Positions 25,748 to 35,363 of a DNA stretch of 64,000 bases are shown piece after piece (position 1 is the stretch's first letter; every line of letters begins with the position of its first letter). Below the pieces are notes generated by a model. That model was not told where the DNA came from. It worked only from the letters and a program-made list of their open reading frames with translations, and searched no databases. The DNA comes from an uncultured Ruminococcus sp. (GTDB lineage Bacteria; Bacillota; Clostridia; Oscillospirales; Ruminococcaceae), in NCBI GenBank assembly GCA_910584195.1, contig CAJTYV010000003.1, positions 62,001 through 126,000 on the forward strand, given 5' to 3'. The translations under genes were made by a program, and so were the position numbers.

Positions 25748-27784
25748 TTACTCTGTAATATCCGGAAGTTTAGCAAGCAGCTTAGCGTCGATTTTCTGAA
25801 TCGCAAGAGCATCGGAGGGAAGAACTCCGTCACCGGGGTCGCAGCAATCGGCGTTTGCAGCGCCTTGTGCCGAAAGTCCATACTTATCGGGATTTCCGAG
25901 AGCCTGCAAAATTGCGGTAGAATCGGCTATAGTTACCTGTCCGTCGCAGTTCGCATCGCCCAGCAGACTTACCTCTGCGGAAGGCGCCGTAGAATCGGTA
26001 GGTTTATCCGTAGGAACAGGATCGGTAGGTTTAGGATTGGTTCCGCCCGAGCTGTAAAGATCCTTTGGTAATTCGTCAAGAGTAATGCAAAGGTCGCTTT
26101 GGTACATTTCCTTAACGGCAGCAGCATCATTGTAATTATCGCCTGAAATGAAATTATCCTGACCGTTGTCATACCATGTACAGAAATACAGCCATGTTGC
26201 CTTTTCTGTTGTGATATTGGAAACGCTGGGGATAGTGCTGTTTTCCATAATACCGATCATTTTCTCACCGTTAACATAGTTGTGCAGCGACCAGTAAACA
26301 TTGCTGTTACAATCATAATTAGGACCGCTTGTAAGACCGTCATGACGATTGTATACGGTATCGTACTTATCGAATCCCACAATGTCCACCTTATCATCGC
26401 CTGCATACCACTGCGCCGATTCGTCCGACCACGCATAGAGATTCTGTTCCCAAATAAGGTTGTGAAGTCCATATTCGTTTGTCAGCTTATCGTAGAGGTA
26501 ATTCCAGAGGTTTTTATAGACCTCCGCACCTTCCTGAGACCACCAGAACCACGCTCCGCTGCCGTCAGCGCCGCCGTTGCCCTCTGCCTCATGGAAAGGT
26601 CTCCAAAGGATAGGAACATTATTTTCCTGAAGTATAAGGAACTGTTCAGCCAGATCTTCTATAGCAAGATCAAAATACTCGTTTTCTTTTGTTCCTTTTG
26701 TATAGGCGTTTGCTACCTTGAAATCAGTGCCGTTTTTATAGGTACACTTGGACCAATCAACAGCCTCACCGACCTCGTAACTCGCAAAATCTGTAGGAAC
26801 ATTGATATGCCAGCAGGCTGTTGCAATTCCACCTCTTTCTTTTACCCATTCAACGGCACGCTGCGTCGTACCGTCATCCCAGCCGTAAAGAGGATTGTAG
26901 TTCATGAAATCAAAGCCTCTGATAGCCGGATATTTTCCAGAAACCTCTGCGCAGTAATCAAATTCCTGATCATAGTAATCGTATTTATAATTACGATTCT
27001 GCTCGTCATAAGTGTATGTTCTTACATCGTCCGAACAATGCCAATAGAATTTGTTTCCGTCCTTATCTACCGCTTCGCTGTCACGGTCTATAACGTATTC
27101 CTTGCCCTTGCCGTCAATGCACTTATCCTGAGAAGCATCGTAACGAATATCGGTGGCAACACTGTGACCGCCGCCGTAAATTTCCTGCTGACCTGAAATA
27201 ATATGCTTGCCGTAAACGCTTTGCAGATACTTCATAAGAGACTTTGTTTCCGCCGTGGCTTTCGGATCACAGGGTATGCCGGTCGCAGCGGTAACATCAG
27301 GGAACTGAGCCTCTGTGACCGTCACCTCGTCAATGGCAAGATAGCCGTATTTATTAAGAAAGGCGATTTCGTTTTCGCCTGCCTTAAGACGAACTACGCC
27401 GAAGTCAATGTCGGTCCAAGTATTGTAATAGGGAACGGTTTTGGAATACTCAACGCCGTTTATAGCGATAGTCTCCATACGCCCGCCGTCTTTATCAAGT
27501 ATCTGTAAGCCTCTTACATTAACCTGATACATGCCGTCCTCCGGAACTGTCAGGTTAAACGAAACAGGTCCGCCCGTGATATAGGTAAAACCTTCTCCGA
27601 TGTAGCCCGGAAACTCGTCTGCGTAAATTTTCGTCCAAAGTTCCGCACCGTCCATATCCTCACCCTGTATAGTATAGGGGAATACAGTATCGGCAGCGAT
27701 CGCAGGTGAAATATCCGGCATGGACACAGCTGTCATTGCAGCAGCGGAAAACACTGCGGCAAATTTTTTAATAAAACTTTTCAT
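25748..27784 (-). CDS. Secreted GH26 mannanase with CBM35 and dockerin
   Basis: A 678-residue cellulosomal enzyme. It has a signal peptide (1-30, cut after AIA), then a CBM35-like carbohydrate-binding module (about 33-158; TIQGEDMDG ... YLAIDEVTVTEA). The GH26 catalytic domain is about 175-560, with acid/base E399 in WRPFHEAEG and probable nucleophile E514 in MIGIMENSTIPS. A Pro/Thr linker (580-600) leads to a dockerin (607-678) with two calcium loops (DANCDGQVTIAD and a CCDPGDGVLPSD variant). It should cut beta-mannan while bound to a scaffoldin cohesin on the cell surface. It is a single-gene unit with its own promoter and terminator. Confidence 0.93.
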   Translation of the reverse strand: MKSFIKKFAAVFSAAAMTAVSMPDISPAIAADTVFPYTIQGEDMDGAELWTKIYADEFPGYIGEGFTYITGGPVSFNLTVPEDGMYQVNVRGLQILDKDGGRMETIAINGVEYSKTVPYYNTWTDIDFGVVRLKAGENEIAFLNKYGYLAIDEVTVTEAQFPDVTAATGIPCDPKATAETKSLMKYLQSVYGKHIISGQQEIYGGGHSVATDIRYDASQDKCIDGKGKEYVIDRDSEAVDKDGNKFYWHCSDDVRTYTYDEQNRNYKYDYYDQEFDYCAEVSGKYPAIRGFDFMNYNPLYGWDDGTTQRAVEWVKERGGIATACWHINVPTDFASYEVGEAVDWSKCTYKNGTDFKVANAYTKGTKENEYFDLAIEDLAEQFLILQENNVPILWRPFHEAEGNGGADGSGAWFWWSQEGAEVYKNLWNYLYDKLTNEYGLHNLIWEQNLYAWSDESAQWYAGDDKVDIVGFDKYDTVYNRHDGLTSGPNYDCNSNVYWSLHNYVNGEKMIGIMENSTIPSVSNITTEKATWLYFCTWYDNGQDNFISGDNYNDAAAVKEMYQSDLCITLDELPKDLYSSGGTNPKPTDPVPTDKPTDSTAPSAEVSLLGDANCDGQVTIADSTAILQALGNPDKYGLSAQGAANADCCDPGDGVLPSDALAIQKIDAKLLAKLPDITE

Positions 27785-27899
27785 TGGTAATGACCTCCTT
27801 AAATATTAATACCAATTACTAAAATTCCGATCAACGAAACTTTAGTATAATTATCCCTCTTTTACCGAAATCTCGGCAAATATGCCAATTACCACTTTA

Positions 27900-27928
27900 A
27901 TTATAAAGCATTTCACAAAACTTTACAA
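27900..27928 (-). promoter_or_regulatory. Promoter of the GH26 gene
   Basis: TTGTAA and TATAAT with 17 bases between on the minus strand, leaving a leader of roughly 110 bases before the GGAGG site. The leader contains GAGATTTCGGTAAA- and ATTGGTATTAATA-like short dyads but no recognised riboswitch. Confidence 0.7.
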
Positions 27929-28042
27929 GCATTTTTCTGTAAAAAAATCCTTGTATGCAAAATTTCAGACTATTGCACAAATTCGGTACGCGTCTATTGT
28001 ACGCTTAACCAATCAATGACTTAAATATAACTTAATTAAATA

Positions 28043-28070
28043 AAAAGTCTCCGAAAAACCGGAGACTTTT
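28043..28070. terminator. Terminator between the 92-residue gene and GH26
   Basis: Perfect 11-bp stem (AAAAGTCTCCG / CGGAGACTTTT) with a six-base loop and A/T-rich flanks that could work in both directions. It ends the ABC/GldG operon on the minus strand. The remaining bases between 27929 and 28158 show nothing else recognisable. Confidence 0.75.
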
Positions 28071-28158
28071 AATTAAACAATTCTATTATTAACTAAATTT
28101 TTTTATACTCGAAACGCTGACAGCTAAAATGCCCACCGCAAGTATGACTTTTTCAGGC

Positions 28159-28437
28159 TCAGTTTGAAAGAGCCTTTTCAAGCCACACGCCTGCAATATC
28201 AAGAGCTTCGTAAAGACCGCATTCACGCTCGGCATTCTTAACGACAGCTTTCATGGGATTGGGTTCGTTAGTATCCAGCTGCACAACGCGTACCTTTGAA
28301 ATCATTTGTTCGCCGCCGACTTCTTTTTTTTCCAGCACCTGAATCCATATTACATAAGGGTCGGACATATAGCCATAGTAGATTTGTTCGCCGCATCTTA
28401 CAAGCGGATAGCCTTTATAGGTAAAAAATTTGCTCAT
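28159..28437 (-). CDS. Small conserved-looking protein of unknown function
   Basis: A 92-residue soluble protein with no signal or membrane segment. Strand-like sequence (FFTYKGYPLVRCGEQIYYGY and YVIWIQVLEKKEVGG) precedes a helical C-terminal half (ERECGLYEALDIAGVWLEKAL). I do not recognise the family. It follows the DUF4340 gene by 37 bases on the same strand and precedes the terminator at 28043, so it appears to be the last gene of the ABC operon. Its start has a GGAGGT site. Confidence 0.7.
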   Translation of the reverse strand: MSKFFTYKGYPLVRCGEQIYYGYMSDPYVIWIQVLEKKEVGGEQMISKVRVVQLDTNEPNPMKAVVKNAERECGLYEALDIAGVWLEKALSN

Positions 28438-28474
28438 ACAATACCTCCAATACGCAGTTCAAAATAACTGCATT

Positions 28475-30004
28475 TTATTTCCATGTAGTTTTGAATTCTG
28501 TGTCCGAATTGAGATTTCCTGCATTTTCTATCAGCGTTTCCACATAAGACTTGGATATAGTGAACTTACTTTCTCCATTTGCAGTAATAAGAGCCTGCAT
28601 GGACGATTTCTCATAAAAATCGAACTCAAACGTTTCGCCTGTATAGCTGTCGGTAAACTTCAAGGACGCCATTGGATCTCCTGCCGGAACCTCTTCGTCA
28701 AGCGCAAAATCCTCCGCATGAGCGCTTATAAGAAAGCTGTAGAACTGTCTGTACCGTTCGCTGTCAAAATCCTTGCCGTTAAGCTTTACGGAGAAATTTT
28801 CAGCCGTAAGCTTATCGACCTCCTCATCGGGATTTATGCGTTCTATCTCAAAAGCGTATTCGTCTTTGCCGCAGGTAACGCTAAGCTCCGGAATGTTCCA
28901 TACATATGAAGCGATAAATATTCTCGATGCAATATCGACCGGCTTAACGCTTACCCACTTTGCATCCTCGGCGTCTATAATAAATATGACATTTCCGCCT
29001 TTCAGCATTCCGTAGCAGCTCTTTCCGTCATCATCAGCGAAGGGTTCGCTGAGAAGCAGCTCGTATTTGTTTCCGTCATCGCAGTCCATCGTTACCGTGC
29101 AGTAAGGCTTTTCCAGCCCTGCTTCCGCAATATCGGACTTTGAACAGTGAACGGCATATATACCGTCAGCGCCGAGACCGAACATACCTGTCACCATATC
29201 TGTCGAATCTTCAACCGCAAGATACGCAAACGTCGGCTCTGTCATAACATGAACAGCAGATGTTCCGCCGCTGTATTCCGAATCTTCGCTTTTTTCATCG
29301 TATTCGAGGAGAATATCGTCTTCCATATCATCTCTGCTTATGCGAAGCGAATTGACATTAGGATACTCATCGGGAGCTTTAAGAACAGTAGTTTCAACAA
29401 GCTCAAATAACGTCTTTCTGTAATTTGCAAGAGCTGAATTTCGCACCGTAAATACCGTATCTACGCCGTCTATCATAACGTAAGAAACATCGCCCACAGG
29501 AGCTTCATCGCCTATAAGCATACGATATTTCGTCCCTGTCTCATACTCGATATCTACCGTGATTATAGGAACTTCAAGACCGAATTTAGCAAGATCGGAA
29601 CAATTTTCCTCGACAACGTTTTCAGAAGTAAGTCCATTTGCATTATTCGCCATAGTACCGATAACAGAATCGTTCATTGCAATATCCTGATAGCCGTCGA
29701 GAGTATAAGTCGCCGCCGATTCTTCGGTCTGCGAAGTCTTTTGAACTACATGGAACTCGTCCGTAGGATTCTTTACATCGACAGTCTTGATAACTCCTTT
29801 CAGGTCAGCCCCGGTTTCGGGGTCTGTACCTGTGACCTTGTCGTCATGTATAAGAACTTTTATCTGCTGCTCTGTCCCTGAGGATTCCGGCTCTGAGCTG
29901 CCTCCGCCGTCTTTCGGCTCAGTCAGCATAAGAGCAGCAGCTCCTCCGCCCAGTACGACCAGTGCCGCACTGAGTCCGATAATACCTTTAACTGAATTTC
30001 TCAT
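28475..30004 (-). CDS. DUF4340-type membrane-anchored protein
   Basis: About 509 residues. One N-terminal membrane helix (IIGLSAALVVLGGGAAALML) is followed by an outer part with the repeating pattern of DUF4340 proteins (YRMLIGDEAPVGDVSYVMID, YELLLSEPFADDDGKSCYGM). These regularly follow GldG-type ABC genes. I prefer the ATG that overlaps the GldG stop (ATGA); an ATG five codons upstream has no ribosome binding site. The role is unknown, but it probably works outside the membrane with the ABC exporter. Confidence 0.85.
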   Translation of the reverse strand: MRNSVKGIIGLSAALVVLGGGAAALMLTEPKDGGGSSEPESSGTEQQIKVLIHDDKVTGTDPETGADLKGVIKTVDVKNPTDEFHVVQKTSQTEESAATYTLDGYQDIAMNDSVIGTMANNANGLTSENVVEENCSDLAKFGLEVPIITVDIEYETGTKYRMLIGDEAPVGDVSYVMIDGVDTVFTVRNSALANYRKTLFELVETTVLKAPDEYPNVNSLRISRDDMEDDILLEYDEKSEDSEYSGGTSAVHVMTEPTFAYLAVEDSTDMVTGMFGLGADGIYAVHCSKSDIAEAGLEKPYCTVTMDCDDGNKYELLLSEPFADDDGKSCYGMLKGGNVIFIIDAEDAKWVSVKPVDIASRIFIASYVWNIPELSVTCGKDEYAFEIERINPDEEVDKLTAENFSVKLNGKDFDSERYRQFYSFLISAHAEDFALDEEVPAGDPMASLKFTDSYTGETFEFDFYEKSSMQALITANGESKFTISKSYVETLIENAGNLNSDTEFKTTWK

Positions 30005-31617
30005 TTGTTCTTTCTCCATAACAGGACTATAAGTCCCGCAAGACCGATAAGAAGCGGAATTACAACAACTACCACAACAAGAATAACTCTTGCCGAAGCT
30101 GTCGTAAGCGAAAGAGTGTACTGCTCAAGCGCCTTTTCGGGAATTATAACGCTTGCTTCCTTGCCAGTCATATCGTTTACAACGTTAAGCATAACGTTTG
30201 CATTGTTGTAGGTATTCGTACCTGAAAGAATAAGGCTGTCAAGCATGAACGGACTTCCTACAACAAGTATCTCGCTGCCGTAAATATCAAGTCCGGATGC
30301 CGTTTCCTTTCGTGATTTTACAACAATATTGTATGCTGTCTTCTCATCGGACACTTCGTTTCCTTCAAGCAAAGACGCAACATATGATGTAGAAGACGAT
30401 TTGATGATCTCTGTAACAATGCTTTCGTTGTTCTTGCTCAGCACCGTGATGGGACGCGCCTGCGGAGCTATAATGGGAAGAGCCTCGTTTGTGAGAGTTC
30501 CTGCCGCTTCTGCATCGGCGATCTGTACGGTAGGAGCGTATGTTACCTGTCCAAGGGACGCAACACTTGCCTGAACCATGCTGCTGTCATCAAACACGAC
30601 AGACGGCTCTATCTGTATCTTCCAGTCAGCCAAAAATTCAGTGATGTTCGGCAGATTCGTAGCATACAGATTCGGAATATATATCATATTTCTGTTGTAA
30701 TTTCCGCCGTTATAAAGAAAATCGCTGAGCTTGCCGATAATATCCTCTGTAAAGTCAACTCCCGGTGAAGCAACGACTACAAGATCGTAATCATCGGAAC
30801 TGAGAGCGTCCGTACCGATATCGATATTCGTACAGTCATATCCGTTCTTAGCCAAAAACGACTGAACTGAAGACGCAATTGCAGAATGAGCCTGATCTAT
30901 TATTGCATTGCCGTTCATACTGCTGATAACAGCGGCTTTAACCGGATTTGCGTCCGTTACAGCCTTAACAGCCGACGTAATAACGCTTTCGCCTGCAAAC
31001 ACCATATTGATGTTGCCCTGCGAGCTGTTCTGAGAAGGAGTTATCATAGCGGCAACCTCTTCCGGAGTAATGAATTTTACTCTTTCTCCGCTTCTTACAA
31101 CGATTCCGCCTTCTGTAATATCTCCGCTGTAATACTGACCAAGTTCCGTAACAACGTCTGGATTCTTGGTAATATCAACATATTTTACATTAATACTGCC
31201 CTTTCCTGCCTCGGCATATACGGAATACTTATCCAGTATTTCGGGAATAATATCGTAAGGACATTCGACAATTGCTCCGTAGTATTGATAGAACATCTGC
31301 TCGTACTGACCGGAAATGGCTGTAAAGTAATCCTCAGTCGTTGTGACGATTATTTCAACGTCCTTATCAATAGCAGACAGAGCCGATATAGTTTCGTCCG
31401 AAACCTCATGGCGGTTATCGGGCGTAAGATCAAATTTAACAGGATAACGCTTCATAAGAAGTCCGCATATAATATTTGCCGCAATAACCACTGCAATTAC
31501 AAGTACGATAGTAATTGCGGACACCGAACCGAATTTAAGCTTTTTAAGATTCTTTTTCGGCTTTGCCGCCGTTTCTTCGGCTGCGGCGATTTCCTTTTCT
31601 TTTTCTTTTTTACTCAT
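30001..31617 (-). CDS. GldG-like ABC transporter auxiliary subunit
   Basis: About 538 residues. A basic N-terminus and membrane helix (ITIVLVIAVVIAANIICGLL) lead to a long outer domain of the GldG/IntA type (KFDLTPDNRHEVSDETISAL, then YVDITKNPDVV). A second helix lies at the C-terminus (VILVVVVVVIPLLIGLAGLIVL). The start was set at the ATG behind AAAGGAG; a longer frame begins inside the permease gene. With the permease and ATPase it forms the GldA/F/G set. In Bacteroidetes this set serves gliding; in Firmicutes its cargo is unknown. Confidence 0.9.
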   Translation of the reverse strand: MSKKEKEKEIAAAEETAAKPKKNLKKLKFGSVSAITIVLVIAVVIAANIICGLLMKRYPVKFDLTPDNRHEVSDETISALSAIDKDVEIIVTTTEDYFTAISGQYEQMFYQYYGAIVECPYDIIPEILDKYSVYAEAGKGSINVKYVDITKNPDVVTELGQYYSGDITEGGIVVRSGERVKFITPEEVAAMITPSQNSSQGNINMVFAGESVITSAVKAVTDANPVKAAVISSMNGNAIIDQAHSAIASSVQSFLAKNGYDCTNIDIGTDALSSDDYDLVVVASPGVDFTEDIIGKLSDFLYNGGNYNRNMIYIPNLYATNLPNITEFLADWKIQIEPSVVFDDSSMVQASVASLGQVTYAPTVQIADAEAAGTLTNEALPIIAPQARPITVLSKNNESIVTEIIKSSSTSYVASLLEGNEVSDEKTAYNIVVKSRKETASGLDIYGSEILVVGSPFMLDSLILSGTNTYNNANVMLNVVNDMTGKEASVIIPEKALEQYTLSLTTASARVILVVVVVVIPLLIGLAGLIVLLWRKNK

Positions 31618-31639
31618 TTGTGTATAACTCCTTTCTGCA

Positions 31640-32344
31640 TTAGCCCCAGCGTCTCTTGTCAAGTACCCTTACCGAGAAGAAGTTGAAGAGAACTGCCGTG
31701 CTGAGGAAGAATACTATACTTGAAAGGTCGAAAACTCCGCGAGTAAACTCAACGTATCTTGAATAGAACGAAACCGAAAGCAGAGCCTTCTGAATGAATT
31801 CCACAGGAATATTCGCCGCAAGAGAATCCATAAGGTAAAGCACAAAAAGCACAAACATTCCGATAACTGCGGAAGCCATCTGATTTTCCGTAAGAGACGA
31901 TATGAAAAGTCCGATGGCTATAAAGGCAGCGCCAAGAAACAACATGGCAAAATAGTTGCCTAACAGAGTAGACCATACTACCTCTCCGCAAAGAGCGATA
32001 ATTATGGAATAAATAAAAACTATGCTTTCAGCAATAATGAAAAGAGTAAGAGCTGCGAAATATTTGCCCAGTACAATAGACGCAAGACCTACGGGAGCTG
32101 TAAGAAGTCCCTGATCTGTGCGGTTCTTTTTCTCCTCGCTGAGAAGCTTCATTGTGAGTATTGGAATAAGGAAAAGCACGATAATGAACATCGAGCTGAA
32201 CATAGGGGACATATCCGATACGCCTGAGCCGATAACGCCCAAAGAGAAGAAAAGTCCCGAAAAAAGCGCAAATCCCGCAAGGAATACATATGCTATTCCC
32301 GAAGTAAAAAACGCTCCCATTTCACGTCTGTATATTGCTCCCAT
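31640..32344 (-). CDS. ABC-2-type permease (GldF-like)
   Basis: A 234-residue integral membrane protein with about six helices, beginning IYRREMGAFFTSGIAYVFLAG. The motif LLSEEKKNRTDQGLLTAPVG is typical of ABC-2 permeases of the GldF/NosY type. Its start overlaps the ATPase stop by one base. It should form the channel of the exporter together with the upstream ATPase and the GldG-like subunit. Confidence 0.92.
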   Translation of the reverse strand: MGAIYRREMGAFFTSGIAYVFLAGFALFSGLFFSLGVIGSGVSDMSPMFSSMFIIVLFLIPILTMKLLSEEKKNRTDQGLLTAPVGLASIVLGKYFAALTLFIIAESIVFIYSIIIALCGEVVWSTLLGNYFAMLFLGAAFIAIGLFISSLTENQMASAVIGMFVLFVLYLMDSLAANIPVEFIQKALLSVSFYSRYVEFTRGVFDLSSIVFFLSTAVLFNFFSVRVLDKRRWG

Positions 32345-33459
32345 TACTTATCCCCTCCTTTTTTTGACGAAGACTTTTTATCCTTTTTTTCTTTTATCTC
32401 GGAGCTGTCGGAGACTGTCTCCTTCTCCGCTCCCGAACTGCCGTTTTCAAAGTCTATCTCATAGCCTGCAAGAGCGGAGCTGTTTTCGTCATTTGATTTT
32501 ACCGCTGTAATATCCCCGGAAGTTATCTTCATGAAGATGTCCTCCAGCGTCATATCCGAAAGCTGGAACATAAGAATATTCCAATCCTTTTCGCGGCAAA
32601 GAGTATTTATGGCACGTCGTACGTCAATTTCCTCGTTGGACTCAATATCGTAATCATATATACCCTTTTCACGTTCCATATCCGCGCGAACATACTTGAT
32701 TCCGTCTATTGACTTCAAAGCGTCGGTAATTTCCTGCTTATCCGATGCAGTATGTGTTGAGCCTTCAATACGGACTGTCATTTTATGCTCGTTTGTAAGC
32801 TTATCGGCAATTTCAGCCGCCGTACCGTCAGCCGCTATAACGCCCTTGTTTATAATGATTATTCTGTCGCATACAGCCTGTATTTCAGGAAGAATATGCG
32901 ATGAAAGAACGACTGTATGATTCTTGCCCAGCTTTTTGATAAGACTTCTTATCTCTATAATCTGACTCGGGTCAAGTCCTACGGTCGGCTCGTCAAGGAT
33001 AAGCACGGGAGGATTGTTTATAAGAGCCTGCGCAAGACCTACCCTCTGCTTGTAACCCTTTGAAAGATTGCGTATAAGACGTTCCCTTACATGTGATATT
33101 TTACATAGATCGCAGATCTCTTTCAAGTGCGCCTTTCTTGTCAGCTTGCACTTTTTCAGATCGTACATGAAATTCAGGTATCCGTCAACGGTCATATCAA
33201 CGTAAAGGGGCGGTATCTCAGGAAGGTATCCTATATTCGATTTAGCCTCTATAGGATTTTCCAGAATATCAACGCCGTTAATAAGTATCTGCCCCGAGGT
33301 AGATGAAATATACCCCGTCAGCATATTCATTGTAGTTGATTTGCCTGCACCGTTAGGTCCGAGAAATCCCAGTATTTCACCCTTTCCCACGGAGAAGCTT
33401 ATATCGTTCACGGCTTTTTTGTCACCGTAACGCTTGCTTAGGTTTCTGACCTCGATCAT
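32344..33459 (-). CDS. ABC transporter ATP-binding protein (GldA-like)
   Basis: A 371-residue ATPase. Walker A is FLGPNGAGKSTTMN, the signature is LSKGYKQRVGLAQAL, and Walker B is VLILDEPTVGLDP. After the ABC domain (1-230) comes a regulatory extension. It ends in an unusual charged tail rich in Lys, Ser and Glu (about 335-371, SSSKKGGDK), longer than needed for the fold. First gene of the operon. A GGAGG site precedes the ATG. The 119 bases upstream contain only a weak GTGAT/ATCAC dyad and no clear promoter. Confidence 0.94.
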   Translation of the reverse strand: MIEVRNLSKRYGDKKAVNDISFSVGKGEILGFLGPNGAGKSTTMNMLTGYISSTSGQILINGVDILENPIEAKSNIGYLPEIPPLYVDMTVDGYLNFMYDLKKCKLTRKAHLKEICDLCKISHVRERLIRNLSKGYKQRVGLAQALINNPPVLILDEPTVGLDPSQIIEIRSLIKKLGKNHTVVLSSHILPEIQAVCDRIIIINKGVIAADGTAAEIADKLTNEHKMTVRIEGSTHTASDKQEITDALKSIDGIKYVRADMEREKGIYDYDIESNEEIDVRRAINTLCREKDWNILMFQLSDMTLEDIFMKITSGDITAVKSNDENSSALAGYEIDFENGSSGAEKETVSDSSEIKEKKDKKSSSKKGGDK

Positions 33460-33578
33460 TTTCAGAAGTCCTCCTGTTATTTTGATTGAAAATTTTGACC
33501 GTGCTGTACACGATCAGTCACTTATGATAATAGCTTATTTATGTGATAACGCTGTGTCAGCATCACGAATTTTCTATG

Positions 33579-34457
33579 TTACGCCAAAACGATAAGCGCT
33601 GCCCGAACATCCTCTGAGATTTGACTTTTCAGCTCGTCCACAGATGAAAATTTTCGTTCTGAACGTATAAAATCTCTCAGTCGGACACTTATAGTTTTGC
33701 CGTACAAATCCCCCGAAAAATCAAGGATATGAGTTTCCGCCAAAGGACGTCCGCCATAGCTTACGGTCGGCTTTATACCGATATTGGTAACTGCCCTGTA
33801 CCGTCCGTTAATATATACTTCGGAAGCGTATACGCCGTATTTCGGCACAAGCTGCCCCTCGCCAAACAACTGATTTATCGTGGGAAAGCCTATGGTACTG
33901 CCAAGATGCGCCCCGTGGACAGCTTCTTTCTCTATCGTGTACGGATTTCCAAGAAGCCGGTTCGCCTTTACTGCATTTCCGTCAAGAAGCGCATTTCTTA
34001 TAGCAGTTGAAGAAACTATTTCTCTTTCGTATACAACATCATCGGCGGTACAAACTTCAAATCCGAAGCGTTCGCCGAAGCTCTTTAGCTCCGCAGCTCC
34101 GCAGAAAGCGCCTTTGCCGAATCTGAAATTATTTCCGCAGCAAACAAACGCGGCGTTCAGCTTATCTGCAAGAATATTCTTAGCAAACTCATCGCCTTTC
34201 ATGTTTTTCAATGAATCAAAATCCCATGACATTACGTTTTCAATGCCGCATCCTTTAATAAGCTCGGTTTTCTCGTTACTTCCGTAAATATAACCTGATT
34301 TGCTTTTCCTGACCGTTATCGTATTCGGAGAAAAAGTAAACGCAATCGGAACGTATCCGTTTTTTTTCTGCTCTGCCGCAAGCTTCAGCACTGCACGGTG
34401 TCCGAGATGAACACCGTCAAAAAGACCAAGGGCAACGGCGGTTCTTTCAGCAGCCAT
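33579..34457 (-). CDS. ribF: Bifunctional riboflavin kinase / FAD synthetase
   Basis: A 292-residue protein. The N-terminal nucleotidyl-transferase domain (ALGLFDGVHLGHRAVL, and later SSTAIRNALLDG) makes FAD. The C-terminal kinase domain (GSTIGFPTINQL, then THILDFSGDLYGKTISVRL) makes FMN. It is the last gene of the nusA-infB operon, as commonly seen after truB. The gap to truB is 9 bases. Confidence 0.95.
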   Translation of the reverse strand: MAAERTAVALGLFDGVHLGHRAVLKLAAEQKKNGYVPIAFTFSPNTITVRKSKSGYIYGSNEKTELIKGCGIENVMSWDFDSLKNMKGDEFAKNILADKLNAAFVCCGNNFRFGKGAFCGAAELKSFGERFGFEVCTADDVVYEREIVSSTAIRNALLDGNAVKANRLLGNPYTIEKEAVHGAHLGSTIGFPTINQLFGEGQLVPKYGVYASEVYINGRYRAVTNIGIKPTVSYGGRPLAETHILDFSGDLYGKTISVRLRDFIRSERKFSSVDELKSQISEDVRAALIVLA

Positions 34458-34466
34458 TCGCTCACC

Positions 34467-35363
34467 TCATATAAAATTTTTAACGACTCTTAGTTCGGCG
34501 TTTTCAAAATCCGCCCCCGCGATACCGATAAATTCATTATTAAAGCCATACACGGAATATTCGCAGACATCCGGCAGAATATTATTTATGCGTTTCAAGT
34601 CAAGCTTAACGCCGTTTCTGTACATTCTTGTCTGAACTTCGTTCAGCCTCAGCTTCGGAAGTCCGCTGAAAATACATTCTACCGATATAATCGCAGTATT
34701 TTCAATATTTCCTGAATCAGCAAGCTCCTGAATTTCCTCAAGAGTAAAACAGTCGCTGAGTGAAAATCCGCCTGACCATGTACGAACAAGAGAAGTCATA
34801 ACGCCGCCGCAGCCTAATGAGTTACCAATATCGTCAATAAGACTTCTGATATAAGTCCCTTTTGAACATATTACCGAAATCACTCCCGATTGTGAATCTT
34901 CATCGAAACTTTCAAGCTTTATGCTTTCAACAGTTATTTCACGTTCGGAACGTTTCGTTTCAATTCCTTTTCTTGCAAGGTCGCATAATTTCTGTCCGCC
35001 TATTTTAACAGCAGAATACATCGGCGGAATCTGTTTTATATTTCCTGTAAACTGCGGAATTATATCAAGTATATCTTTTTTTGTAACCTTTAATGAATAT
35101 TCTGCCGTAATTTTTCCTGTAATATCAAGCGTATCAGTAGAAATCCCCAGTCTGAATCCTGCACAGTATGCCTTAGAGGTATCAGGAATAATATCGCAAG
35201 CCTTTGTTGCATTTCCGATAAAAACAGGCAGAACACCCGTTGCCATAGGGTCAAGAGTTCCGCCGTGACCTATGCGCTTTATCTTCAATATGCCTCTTAG
35301 TTTTGCGATAACATCAAAAGAAGTGAATCCCTGCGGTTTGTTCACACCTATAATGCCGTTCAT
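34467..35363 (-). CDS. truB: tRNA pseudouridine-55 synthase
   Basis: A 298-residue enzyme that makes pseudouridine 55 in the T-loop of tRNAs. The catalytic Asp lies in GHGGTLDPMATGVLPV. Further conserved parts are GVNKPQGFTSFDV at the start and CSKGTYIRSLIDDIG. The start overlaps the nrnA stop by 4 bases (ATGA). Confidence 0.96.
   Translation of the reverse strand: MNGIIGVNKPQGFTSFDVIAKLRGILKIKRIGHGGTLDPMATGVLPVFIGNATKACDIIPDTSKAYCAGFRLGISTDTLDITGKITAEYSLKVTKKDILDIIPQFTGNIKQIPPMYSAVKIGGQKLCDLARKGIETKRSEREITVESIKLESFDEDSQSGVISVICSKGTYIRSLIDDIGNSLGCGGVMTSLVRTWSGGFSLSDCFTLEEIQELADSGNIENTAIISVECIFSGLPKLRLNEVQTRMYRNGVKLDLKRINNILPDVCEYSVYGFNNEFIGIAGADFENAELRVVKNFI

Noticed and set aside
26282..27196. 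A 304-codon plus-strand frame inside the GH26 gene
   Set aside because: Opposite-strand shadow of a gene with clear catalytic motifs.
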